A stretch of DNA of 15,436 nucleotides from Bacteroidota bacterium (GCA_023393485.1 JAEWLD010000059.1:1-15436); one strand, 5' to 3'; counted from the stretch's first letter, positions 6,111 through 13,002 are shown. A program made the numbers and translations. The notes: generated by a model from the letters alone, not told the origin.

Positions 6111-6165
6111 GATTGCCGGCCCGCTTTCGGAACTTCGGCTTTGGTTGATAAGTATTCATCGTCAG

Positions 6166-6199
6166 TTGTCAATAGTCAGCAGTCTATTTTTTACTTTTG
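6166..6199 (+). promoter_or_regulatory. Putative promoter of the flavin reductase-DUF3127 operon
   Basis: TACTTTTG (6192-6199) matches TAnnTTTG exactly, and a TTG lies at 6166-6168 with a long 23-base spacer. The upstream part is a run of 7-base units beginning GTC (6161-6188). A start near 6206 leaves a leader of about 20 bases before ATG 6226. Confidence 0.5.
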
Positions 6200-6225
6200 T
6201 CGTACCTAAAACACAACAAGATTTC

Positions 6226-7101
6226 ATGCTCAGCATAGAACCTAAAGAAGTCCCGACCGCGAAGCTTCACGGCTATCTTCAAAGCGCCGTTGCGCCGCGG
6301 CCGATTGCCTTTGCAAGTACACTCGACGCCAACGGAAAGCCGAATTTGTCGCCGTTCAGTTTCTTCAACGTATTCAGTGCCAACCCGCCGATTTTGATTT
6401 TCTCGCCGGCGCGCCGCGTTCGCGATAATACCGTGAAACACACGTTGAACAATTGCGAAGCGACCGGCCAGGTTGTGATCAACGTTGTCAATTATGCGAT
6501 TGTGCAACAGGCGTCACTTTCGAGTACCGAATATCCGGAAGGCGTCAATGAGTTTTTGAAATCGGGATTGACGATGCTGCCGTCAGATATCGTAAAGCCG
6601 TACCGTGTGGCCGAGTCGCCGGTTCAATTTGAGTGCAAAGTCAAGGAAATCATTGCTTTAGGCGATGGCGGCGGCGCAGGAAATTTGGTGATTTGCGAAG
6701 TCGTTAAATTGCATATCGATGAAAATATTCTCGACGGAAATGGCGTTATTGACCAGCACAAGATCGATTTGGTGTCACGATTAGGCGGAAATTGGTATTC
6801 GCGTGCAAATGAAGGCTTGTTTGAAGTGCCGAAGCCGCTTACGACACTTGGAATCGGTGTTGACAACATTCCCGAAAATATCAGGAAAAGCCCTGTTTTT
6901 AACGGCAATGATTTGGGAATGTTAGGCAATGTCGAGGCCTTGCCAACTAGAGAAGAAATCGATATATTTGTGCAACAGCATTTTGCTGTGAAAGGCGTTC
7001 TGTCTGCTGACGACCAGACGCTGCAGCACGAAATGGCGAAGGAATACATCGGTAATAATGACGTCATTTCGGCATGGAAAGTCTTATTAGCCAAACAATA
7101 A
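6226..7101 (+). CDS. Flavin reductase-like FMN-binding split-barrel protein
   Basis: 291 residues from ATG 6226 (MLSIEPKEVPTAKLHGYLQ). The frame stays open further upstream, but that part covers the promoter and non-protein-like sequence. The N-terminal ~200 residues form a flavin reductase-like domain with AVAPRPIAFASTLDANGKPN, then LSPFSFFNVFSANPP, the usual FMN-binding strands and loop. YSRANEGLFEVPKP (~196-209) is the conserved stretch closing the domain in this Bacteroidota subfamily. The last ~70 residues are a helical extension. The family binds FMN and reduces flavin or quinone-like substrates with NAD(P)H, or simply stores flavin. The substrate here cannot be told. It is 19 bases from the DUF3127 gene and probably co-transcribed with it. 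Confidence 0.88.
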   Translation: MLSIEPKEVPTAKLHGYLQSAVAPRPIAFASTLDANGKPNLSPFSFFNVFSANPPILIFSPARRVRDNTVKHTLNNCEATGQVVINVVNYAIVQQASLSSTEYPEGVNEFLKSGLTMLPSDIVKPYRVAESPVQFECKVKEIIALGDGGGAGNLVICEVVKLHIDENILDGNGVIDQHKIDLVSRLGGNWYSRANEGLFEVPKPLTTLGIGVDNIPENIRKSPVFNGNDLGMLGNVEALPTREEIDIFVQQHFAVKGVLSADDQTLQHEMAKEYIGNNDVISAWKVLLAKQ

Positions 7102-7120
7102 TAATTTAAAATTCAAGGAG

Positions 7121-7510
7121 ATGGAAGTAACAGGAAGAGTGAAGGTTATCAACCCGGAACAACAAGTAAGTGCAAGTTTCAAAAAAAGGGAATTGGTCGT
7201 GACTACTGACGAACAGTATCCGCAGCACATCATGATCGAATTTACGCAGGACAAATGCGATCTGCTCAATAACTACCGTCCGGGCGATGAGGTGAAAGTA
7301 TCCATCAACCTGCGCGGCCGCGAATGGATCAACCCGCAAGGCGAAGCCAAGTATTTCAACAGCATCCAAGGCTGGCGCATTGAGAAAGTTCAAGCTGAGA
7401 TGCCGCAGCAGCCGCAATACACACAGCAAACGCCACCAATGCCGGCTGCCCAAACTTTTGAGCCTGCAGCGAATTTTAACGAAGAAGAACACGACGATCT
7501 GCCGTTTTAA
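7121..7510 (+). CDS. DUF3127 protein: OB fold with SSB-like acidic tip
   Basis: 129 residues. Residues 1-91 match DUF3127 (EVTGRVKVINPEQQVSASFKK...) and read like an OB fold. CDLLNNYRPGDEVKVSINLRGREW followed by INPQGEAKYFNSIQGWRIEKV parallels the SSB segment where a strand after a K/PGD turn leads to R.RxW and an aromatic-rich last strand. Residues 92-118 are a Gln/Pro/Ala-rich disordered linker, and the C-terminus EEEHDDLPF resembles the DDDIPF tip of bacterial SSB that recruits repair and replication proteins. Single-stranded nucleic-acid binding and partner recruitment are inferred; the family has no function known to me. AAGGAG (7115-7120) abuts the ATG with no spacer, too close for a normal Shine-Dalgarno. 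A GAGA-loop terminator follows. Confidence 0.88.
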   Translation: MEVTGRVKVINPEQQVSASFKKRELVVTTDEQYPQHIMIEFTQDKCDLLNNYRPGDEVKVSINLRGREWINPQGEAKYFNSIQGWRIEKVQAEMPQQPQYTQQTPPMPAAQTFEPAANFNEEEHDDLPF

Positions 7511-7536
7511 TCTGCGGTAAGCCAATTATAAGCTAT

Positions 7537-7566
7537 AAGCCAGAAGAGATTCTGGCTTTTATTTTT
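7537..7566 (+). terminator. Terminator of the flavin reductase-DUF3127 operon
   Basis: AAGCCAGAA (7537-7545) pairs with TTCTGGCTT (7550-7558) around a GAGA tetraloop, followed by TTATTTTT. Two exact TATAAGC units (7527-7540) lead into it. It ends three bases before the aat start codon. TATTTTTG (7560-7567), a promoter-like match, overlaps its tail. Confidence 0.88.
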
Positions 7567-7569
7567 GAA

Positions 7570-8208
7570 ATGTACGTCATAAACAAAGATCTTTTTTTTC
7601 CACCAGTAAGCGCGGCAGATCGGCATGGGCTTTTGGCCATTGGTGGCGATTTGTCTTCCGAGAGGCTTCTGTTAGCTTACAAAAGCGGCATCTTCCCCTG
7701 GTTTGACCATTATGATCCGATTCTATGGTGGTCACCGCCCCAACGAATGGTCTTGTTCTTTGAGGAATTAAAAGTGTCTAAAAGCATGCGTCGGGTTTTT
7801 AGTCGTGGCACTTTTGAAATTACGTTCAATCAAAGTTTCCGGGAAGTAATTTCCGCTTGCCGGCAAATTCCGCGCGAAGGCCAGAACGGAACCTGGATTA
7901 CCAATGAAATGCTCGAGGCTTATTGTGAACTCCACAATCGCGGTTTCGCCAAGTCTGTTGAGGTTTGGCAGGAAAACCACCTTGTCGGCGGATTATACGG
8001 CGTTGATCTTGGTGATGTGTTTTGCGGCGAGAGTATGTTTTCAAAAGTGTCAAATGCTTCGAAAGCTGCGTTTATTTTCCTTGCCCAGAAATTACAGTCC
8101 GAAAACTATAAGTTGCTTGACTGCCAAAATCACAATGACCATTTGGCAAGTTTGGGTGCGAGGGAAATTTCGCGGGATGTCTTTATGGGGATTTTGGGTG
8201 ATAGGTAA
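7570..8208 (+). CDS. aat: Leucyl/phenylalanyl-tRNA-protein transferase
   Basis: 212 residues with all family landmarks. FPPVSAADRHGLLAIGGDLS (10-29) leads to RLLLAYKSGIFPWF and WWSPPQRMVLF. The catalytic-domain segment GLYGVDLGDVFCGESMFSKV is followed by SNASKAAF and LLDCQNHNDHLASLGAREISR near the end. The enzyme adds Leu or Phe from aminoacyl-tRNA to proteins with N-terminal Lys or Arg, marking them for ClpS-ClpAP degradation. The ATG at 7570 matches the usual family start, yet it lies right behind a terminator, so aat needs readthrough or a promoter embedded in the terminator tail. Its last ~25 codons occur again, decayed, at 8375-8441. Confidence 0.95.
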   Translation: MYVINKDLFFPPVSAADRHGLLAIGGDLSSERLLLAYKSGIFPWFDHYDPILWWSPPQRMVLFFEELKVSKSMRRVFSRGTFEITFNQSFREVISACRQIPREGQNGTWITNEMLEAYCELHNRGFAKSVEVWQENHLVGGLYGVDLGDVFCGESMFSKVSNASKAAFIFLAQKLQSENYKLLDCQNHNDHLASLGAREISRDVFMGILGDR

Positions 8209-8228
8209 TAGCAAACCCGAAGGTTTTT

Positions 8229-8261
8229 AAACCCCAAAGGTTTTTAAAACCTTTGGGGTTT
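8229..8261. terminator. Bidirectional terminator after aat (copy 1)
   Basis: AAACCCCAAAGGTTTT (8229-8244) is the perfect reverse complement of 8246-8261. The 16-bp arms are separated by a single T, so the innermost pairs open to form the loop. A half unit, AAACCCGAAGGTTTTT, precedes it (8213-8228), as if one arm had been duplicated. From memory this palindrome is a common intergenic terminator in Flavobacterium. Confidence 0.85.
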
Positions 8262-8319
8262 ACTAAACTACCAAAAAATTTTTCACTCAAATACGGCAAA
8301 ACCACACTTAATCATAAAC

Positions 8320-8366
8320 CTAAGTCTTCACCAAAACCAGCGCTGACTTATAACAACGTACACGGC
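8320..8366 (-). pseudogene. Remnant of the 3' end of a second DUF3857 allele or paralogue
   Basis: Read on the minus strand from TAG 8322-8320, the last codons give KSALVLVKT, identical in protein to the end of the intact gene at 8543. Its five nucleotide differences from that gene in this stretch are all synonymous (TCA/TCG, CTG/TTG, AAG/AAA, ACT/ACG, TAG/TAA). One base is missing a few codons upstream, and the similarity stops near 8366. The pattern shows that it diverged while still a working gene, before being cut off. Confidence 0.75.
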
Positions 8367-8374
8367 ATTAATTA

Positions 8375-8441
8375 AATGACCGTTTGGGAGTTTGGGTGCG
8401 AAGGAAATTTCGCGAAAGCGAGTGTTTTGGATTTTGAAAGG
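8375..8441 (+). pseudogene. Remnant of the 3' end of a second aat allele
   Basis: AATGACC then SLGAKEISR can be read, parallel to NDHLASLGAREISR of the intact aat. A one-base deletion after NDRL and loss of the stop codon show decay, and His of the conserved NDH is Arg. The tail reads KRVFWILKG, different from DVFMGILGDR of the intact gene, so it is a diverged allele rather than a recent copy. No start or upstream part of a second aat is present. Confidence 0.75.
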
Positions 8442-8451
8442 TTGCGGGAGC

Positions 8452-8484
8452 AAACCCCAAAGGTTTCAAAAACCTTTGGGGTTT
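8452..8484. terminator. Bidirectional terminator before the DUF3857 gene (copy 2)
   Basis: AAACCCCAAAGGTTT (8452-8466) pairs perfectly with AAACCTTTGGGGTTT (8470-8484) around CAA. It lies about 60 bases beyond the stop codon of the minus-strand gene ending at 8543 and likely ends that operon. Confidence 0.85.
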
Positions 8485-8542
8485 ACTAAACTACCAGAAA
8501 ATTTTTAAGTCAAATACGGCAAAACCACACTTAATCATAAAC

Positions 8543-10426
8543 TTACGTTTTCACCAAAACCAACGCCGACTTATAAAAATCATACGCCGCGTTCATCACC
8601 TCGCGGTAAGCGGGATATTTTTCAATTCCCAAATGTGTAAAATTGTAAAACTCCTCAATCGAGATATCGACAGTCCTGCCGTTTACCATTGCCGTTGAGT
8701 TGAATTTGCCGATAACTTTCCCCTCGTCATCTTTGAGCTCCTTTGTAAAAATCAGGCTGTTTACGTCTTTGACAGCGTAACCCGCCGGAATGTTGAACTT
8801 GATCGTGTGCAGATATTTCTTTGGGTATGATAAGTCAATCGGATATTTGCGCTCGGTTTCCTGATACAAATTTGTCTGTTCGCCAAGAACTTTCCCAAGC
8901 GTGATCAAATAATTTTTACCGGCATTTTCAACCCAGGATTCTTTGACAACAGCTTCGGTTTCAAACGTAAACGGGTTTGTGTTGCCGTAATTGTATTTGT
9001 ATTCCTTGTTTTTGAATTCGTATTTTTTGATGTCGACATCAACATCATTATAAACCGCGTCACCAACAAATTCCTTTATTTTATCTTGCGGAATGTCTTT
9101 TAAAATGCTGCGATAGTAATACGATCTATATCCGGTAAAATCACTTTTTTTCTTCACCGAAACGGTCTCCATATCGTCATCAATACTGATTTCGCTGAAA
9201 GTGTTGTTGACGTTGTCGTCCATTGAAACGCCGCCAATTTTCGTAAAACGGTGCGTCACTTTATTTTTTTCGCGATCATAAGCCACGGCATCGTTGTTCA
9301 GACAAACCGAACTCGGCGGGCCGTACGGCATCCAATAGTAAAAAGGCATAATATACTTATCGGTTTCGGGAATGTAAATCAGGATCTCAGACAAAGTTGA
9401 CGGCATTGCGATCGAGCTGTCAAACTTATTGTCGAACTTGTCGGTCGAGGCCATGAATTTATATGGCACTTTCAAATAATCGAGCACGTCCTTGTAGAGA
9501 TAAAGCGCCATGGCCGGCATCATTTTTTTGGTCTCGAAAATTTTCTTGTATTGGTATTGCCTGTCAATCTCGACGTTTTCCTTGAGGTAAATGTCCATTT
9601 TTTTGAGTCTTTCATCAAGCGGAACAGACACATCGTCAAGTTTGAGGTCTTTGATGAAATCCTTGACCATCGACTTTGCGTTGACACCATCGGCAAAGTT
9701 GTTGAGCGACCAATAATAGCTGACGAAATTGTACCCGAAATTCGAATCGACGAAGTAATAGATTTTGGCCAGGTTCGCCAAATTGGTCGCGCTGATTTCT
9801 TCCTTATACGGCTGAAGGTTCGTCACCGTATAGACATAATGTTTTTTCACCGACTTGTTTTCCATGCCGACGCTGAGGAAATACGCCTGGCCTTCAGAAA
9901 TCTTGTTGAGCTGGAACTTGCCATCGAGCACCGGAATGTCGCGCTGGAAATACTCGACGCTGTTAAAATCCGGATAATCCTTGATTACATAGTAATATTC
10001 GATGATATCGCCTTTTTCAACGCCTTCAAACACGAACTGCCTTTCGTCTGACTTCTCTTTTTCGATGATGCGATCTTTTGAAAGCGGAACGATTTTACCA
10101 TCGGGTTTGACCACGCGCGCCTGCAGGTCGCGGTAATCACGCACGTATTTTTTGTTGATATTGACCTTATTGTAATTGCTGACGCCTTCATCGGTCAGGA
10201 TTTTAATCGCCGTATGCTTGACGACGAACGCCTTATAGGTATATTGCCCGATTCGGTTGTCATATAGTCGGTAATCTTTTAGCACAACCGCAGGATAAGA
10301 CTCGAATTCTTTTGGGATTTCCTTGAATTTTGGCACGTCCTGCCAAGTATAATTTTTGACTTCTTCAACTTGGGCCGATGCCAGTCCGGCAGTAAGGAAT
10401 GCCAGGACAAATAGAAATTTACTCAT
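8543..10426 (-). CDS. DUF3857 / transglutaminase-like secreted protein, catalytically inactive form
   Basis: 627 residues from ATG 10426, which begins a clear signal peptide (MSKFLFVLAFLTAGLASAQ). An upstream in-frame start would only translate the end of the previous gene. A DUF3857 domain (~40-200) contains the VRDYRDLQARVVKPDGKIVPL and FEGVEKGDIIEYYYVIKD segments. The middle region (~270-380) lies where a transglutaminase-like core is expected. The last ~110 residues look like the DUF3858-type tail. In the core, the active-site Cys is absent: KKIFETKKMMPAMALYLYKD takes the place of the GDCKD loop, and no His-Asp pair is visible. It is therefore probably structural or substrate-binding, periplasmic or outer-membrane associated. 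The ATG overlaps the upstream stop codon (ATGA), implying coupled translation with the active paralogue. The 3' end lies in the duplicated junction. Confidence 0.82.
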   Translation of the reverse strand: MSKFLFVLAFLTAGLASAQVEEVKNYTWQDVPKFKEIPKEFESYPAVVLKDYRLYDNRIGQYTYKAFVVKHTAIKILTDEGVSNYNKVNINKKYVRDYRDLQARVVKPDGKIVPLSKDRIIEKEKSDERQFVFEGVEKGDIIEYYYVIKDYPDFNSVEYFQRDIPVLDGKFQLNKISEGQAYFLSVGMENKSVKKHYVYTVTNLQPYKEEISATNLANLAKIYYFVDSNFGYNFVSYYWSLNNFADGVNAKSMVKDFIKDLKLDDVSVPLDERLKKMDIYLKENVEIDRQYQYKKIFETKKMMPAMALYLYKDVLDYLKVPYKFMASTDKFDNKFDSSIAMPSTLSEILIYIPETDKYIMPFYYWMPYGPPSSVCLNNDAVAYDREKNKVTHRFTKIGGVSMDDNVNNTFSEISIDDDMETVSVKKKSDFTGYRSYYYRSILKDIPQDKIKEFVGDAVYNDVDVDIKKYEFKNKEYKYNYGNTNPFTFETEAVVKESWVENAGKNYLITLGKVLGEQTNLYQETERKYPIDLSYPKKYLHTIKFNIPAGYAVKDVNSLIFTKELKDDEGKVIGKFNSTAMVNGRTVDISIEEFYNFTHLGIEKYPAYREVMNAAYDFYKSALVLVKT

Positions 10427-12300
10427 TGTGCTTTTGTAAAAATGATGTTTTGATTGTACTGTTTCGTGATGTTCTTGATCGCGGTATTCCATGCGTCAAA
10501 CTGGTTTTTTTCGAGCAGCAGCACCTTTGTTGAGATATTTTGCCTGACGATGACTTTGTTGCCGCCCGACGTGTATTGCATATTCGCTTCGATCAAATTG
10601 GTTTTCAAACTAAAATTTTCGGGTACGAATTCAACCTTATAACCCTCGGGCACCGCAATTTCGTACTGAAAATCAAACGATTTGTTGAACTGGAATTCAA
10701 GCGGCACTTTTCGTTTTTCGGTGTCGATCCGCGAATCCGAATACGGAAAAAACAAAACCGGTTTGAAAATAATCTGGTCGCCGACAGTTTTTGCCCATTT
10801 GTCAAGCCCAAAATCATATTTGATTTCCAGCGGATCGGTTGTCAGGTCGTCATGCGATACAGCAATGTTTGAAGTGTTGATGCTGCTGATAAACCGCGAC
10901 AGATAGCCTTTGAGCATTTCACTTTTGTCGATCGTCGATTTGTAATAGCCGTTGAATTGCGACTTGGTGTAACCTGTCAGCGCAAAATCCGCTTTGCCGG
11001 TAAGTTTCGCGCCGTCAAATGCGATGTTCACTTTGCCGACTGTGGCGTTTTCCGTGGCCGGAATCACAGGAACGGGAACAATTTTGTAATTCTGCTCGTC
11101 GATTTTCAGAAGCGCCTGATTGCCTTGGATAAAAGCCGTAAAGCCTGGAAATAAAGTGAATTGTCCGGTCGCATCCAGGAAAATGTATTCGCCATTTATT
11201 TTCGCTACGGCAATCATGTGATTGTCGACAATCGGCGTCGGAACTTTTTCATAAGTATAATTGTTGTGCCGCGTGCCGATCCAGGCCGTATAACTTTCAA
11301 CACCGGCGTATTTGAGCATCTCATTGAGCAGATTTGCCATGTCTTTGCAATCGCCGTATTTTTTGTTGAAGACATCGGCGGCTTCTCGCGGGATAAAACC
11401 GCCCATTCCGTCTTCAAAAGCCACATAATTGACTTTGCTTTGGACGTAGTTGAAAATGGCGCGCGTCTTTTCAAGTTCGGATGTTTTGCCTTTGATCAGG
11501 TCAAGCGTGAAATTCTTGAGAGCGGTCTGATCTGCCTTGTTGATGTTTTTAACCGTCTGGTAATAAAATTTATAGAGATTTTCAACCGATCCAACGACGT
11601 TCTGAATGCCGTTTGTGGTTTTGTAATTCTTGATGTAGAAGATCAGATGCGGGCTGTAATATGATCGCGACGGCGCGTCGTTGAACATTTCGTCGCGCTC
11701 GCTGTCCTGCATTTCCCACGTATATCTTGTAAACTCGCCATCGGGCGTTGTCGTGAACTGGACTTTGTCTGTATCGTTGCCTTGCAGAACATAGCCGATT
11801 TCGACATTTTTTGAGACTTTGAGTTCGAGTTTTGCGTTTTTTACATCGAGCCCGTCGCGGAAGTAAAATGCGTCGAGGAAATGCGGCTGACGGTATTCTT
11901 TCTTAAACGACGAATAGGTCTGCGAACCTTCTTCGAGGTTGTTGAAAAAGTAATATTTGAACTTCATGTCATGGTAGAAAATGTCTTCTATTTCCACGTC
12001 TTCAGTCATGATATTCTTGACTTTTTCCTTCTTTTTGCCGGGCGAAACGCTGAACGCCTCAATTTCGCTTACATCTTCAAACGACGCCGTGTAATTGATC
12101 CGGTTGCCTTTGACAAACGAATCTTCTTTGTCGCCAACCCATTTTTTCTCCTGCGAATACGCCACAATCGAAGGTTTGTCTGCCTTGACATCAATCGTGT
12201 AATATTCTTGCTTTGAGATGATGTACGACTTCGGCTTGCCCGATTGCGCGAGCGTCGCAGCCCAAATCAGCATCGCTGTAAGATTAAATATATTTTTCAT
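10423..12300 (-). CDS. DUF3857 / transglutaminase-like secreted protein with intact catalytic triad
   Basis: 625 residues with signal peptide MKNIFNLTAMLIWAATLAQS. The N-terminal ~240 residues form a DUF3857-type beta-rich domain. The transglutaminase-like core (~265-385) contains KYGDCKDMANLLNEML with nucleophile C318, IVDNHMIAVAK with H361 and GEYIFLDATGQ with D376, the expected Cys-His-Asp triad. The C-terminal ~110 residues (KVPLEFQFNKSFDFQYEIAVPEGYKVE...) form a DUF3858-like beta domain. Such proteins are common in Bacteroidota. The core fold is that of transglutaminases and cysteine proteases, and their reaction is not established to my knowledge. The protein is expected in the periplasm. 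The gene is co-transcribed with the inactive paralogue by a four-base overlap. I see no convincing promoter directly upstream, so it may rely on the transporter-tag transcript. Confidence 0.85.
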   Translation of the reverse strand: MKNIFNLTAMLIWAATLAQSGKPKSYIISKQEYYTIDVKADKPSIVAYSQEKKWVGDKEDSFVKGNRINYTASFEDVSEIEAFSVSPGKKKEKVKNIMTEDVEIEDIFYHDMKFKYYFFNNLEEGSQTYSSFKKEYRQPHFLDAFYFRDGLDVKNAKLELKVSKNVEIGYVLQGNDTDKVQFTTTPDGEFTRYTWEMQDSERDEMFNDAPSRSYYSPHLIFYIKNYKTTNGIQNVVGSVENLYKFYYQTVKNINKADQTALKNFTLDLIKGKTSELEKTRAIFNYVQSKVNYVAFEDGMGGFIPREAADVFNKKYGDCKDMANLLNEMLKYAGVESYTAWIGTRHNNYTYEKVPTPIVDNHMIAVAKINGEYIFLDATGQFTLFPGFTAFIQGNQALLKIDEQNYKIVPVPVIPATENATVGKVNIAFDGAKLTGKADFALTGYTKSQFNGYYKSTIDKSEMLKGYLSRFISSINTSNIAVSHDDLTTDPLEIKYDFGLDKWAKTVGDQIIFKPVLFFPYSDSRIDTEKRKVPLEFQFNKSFDFQYEIAVPEGYKVEFVPENFSLKTNLIEANMQYTSGGNKVIVRQNISTKVLLLEKNQFDAWNTAIKNITKQYNQNIIFTKAQ

Positions 12301-12429
12301 AGCTTGTTTCTTTGTCGTTGGCCGTTTTTACTGCGCTGCGCTCCGCACGGTCCGGCTGCGCCTCGGGTGATGTTCGAAGAAACCCCGCCTTTACGCCTTG
12401 ATGAATTTATGACTTTCGACTTTCGACGT
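12301..12429. other. Spacer with a GC-rich repeat-like block between tag and the DUF3857 pair
   Basis: 12333-12372 is much richer in G and C than its surroundings. It contains repeated GCGCTGCG/GCTGCGCC motifs and a CCGGACCG-like inverted stretch on the minus strand. It resembles the GC-rich parts of dispersed flavobacterial intergenic repeats, but I cannot align it to the element at 826-952. No protein-like frame or good TAnnTTTG promoter is visible. Confidence 0.4.
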
Positions 12430-12438
12430 TCAACTTTC
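12411..12438. repeat. Heptanucleotide tandem repeat over the tag stop codon
   Basis: Four 7-base units follow each other: GACTTTC, GACTTTC, GACGTTC, AACTTTC. The array crosses the stop codon of tag (12430-12432, minus strand), so the last two codons of tag lie within repeat sequence. Confidence 0.7.
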
Positions 12439-13002
12439 CCTCATCACCCAACAATCAACCACATGATCATTGACCATTCCCGTAGCCTGCATATGCGCGT
12501 AGACAACTGTTGAGCCGACGAATTTGAAGCCGCGTTTTTTCAGGTCTTTTGAAATCTGGTCAGACAGCGGCGTCGTGGCCGGAATGTCTTTCATCGATTT
12601 CCTGTTGTTTTCAATAGGTTTGCCGCCGGTAAAGCCCCAAATATAGTCGGAAAAATTTCCGAATTCTTTCTGGACGTCGATAAATGCTTTCGCGTTGGAA
12701 ACTGCGGCCTTAATTTTCAGGCCGTTGCGAATGATTCCGGCATCATCCATCAGTTCAGCGAGCTTGTCATCATTATATTCAGCGACTTTTTTGTAATCAA
12801 AATGATCAAATGCTTTGCGGAAGTTTTCGCGTTTGCGCAAAATCGTAATCCAGCTCAGCCCGGCCTGAAAAGTTTCCAGAATCAGGAATTCAAACAATAT
12901 CCGGTCGTCGTACACGGGTTTGCCCCATTCCTGGTCGTGGTATTTCATGTACAGCTCGTCCTGGCCGCACCATGCGCAACGAATTTTATTGTCTGTTTTC
13001 AT
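12430..13002 (-). CDS. tag: DNA-3-methyladenine glycosylase I
   Basis: 190 residues from ATG 13002 (MKTDNKIRCAWCG), close to E. coli Tag (187). A start five codons earlier (13017) is possible but gives a longer overlap with the upstream gene. The zinc-binding residues of the family are present: C9 and H22 (YHDQEWG) near the N-terminus, and H180 and C184 (GMVNDHVVDCW) at the C-terminus. ILETFQAGLSWITILRKRENF (41-61) holds E43 and W51, equivalents of the E38 and W46 of E. coli Tag that recognise 3-methyladenine. The enzyme excises alkylated adenine to start base-excision repair. Its start lies 17 bases inside the end of the transporter gene, so the two are translated from one message. Confidence 0.94.
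   Translation of the reverse strand: MKTDNKIRCAWCGQDELYMKYHDQEWGKPVYDDRILFEFLILETFQAGLSWITILRKRENFRKAFDHFDYKKVAEYNDDKLAELMDDAGIIRNGLKIKAAVSNAKAFIDVQKEFGNFSDYIWGFTGGKPIENNRKSMKDIPATTPLSDQISKDLKKRGFKFVGSTVVYAHMQATGMVNDHVVDCWVMRES

Larger units (their letters stand above)
8134..8366. repeat. Copy 1 of the duplicated aat 3' end / terminator / DUF3857 3' end junction
   Basis: This copy contains the genuine end of aat, its terminator, and a truncated end of a DUF3857 gene on the minus strand. The segment 8247-8353 aligns without gaps to 8470-8576 with 8 differences in 107 positions, counted by eye. Similarity is lower in the aat part. Copies are separated by only about 8 bases (8367-8374). Confidence 0.85.
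8375..8591. repeat. Copy 2 of the duplicated aat 3' end / terminator / DUF3857 3' end junction
   Basis: This copy begins with a decayed aat 3' fragment, continues through a second near-identical terminator, and ends inside the intact DUF3857 gene. Together with copy 1 it fills the whole 334-base gap between aat and the intact DUF3857 gene, so no unexplained sequence or extra gene remains there. Confidence 0.85.

Noticed and set aside
6097..6225. N-terminal extension of the flavin reductase from an upstream TTG
   Set aside because: The stretch covers two promoter-like regions and 7-base repeats. The ATG at 6226 gives a normal family N-terminus.
7121..7510. Assignment of the DUF3127 protein as the canonical single-stranded DNA-binding protein Ssb
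   Set aside because: The N-terminal sequence is DUF3127, not the SSB family. Only the overall layout and C-terminal tip are SSB-like.
8375..8441. A possible small separate gene between aat and the DUF3857 gene
   Set aside because: It aligns to the 3' end of aat with a frameshift and lost stop, and has no start codon of its own, so it is a remnant.
9551..10051. 166-codon plus-strand open frame inside the second DUF3857 gene (also 11161-11664 inside the first)
   Set aside because: Shadow frames created by codon bias of the minus-strand genes. Their translations are low-complexity Ile/Val/Phe/Arg-rich without domains.
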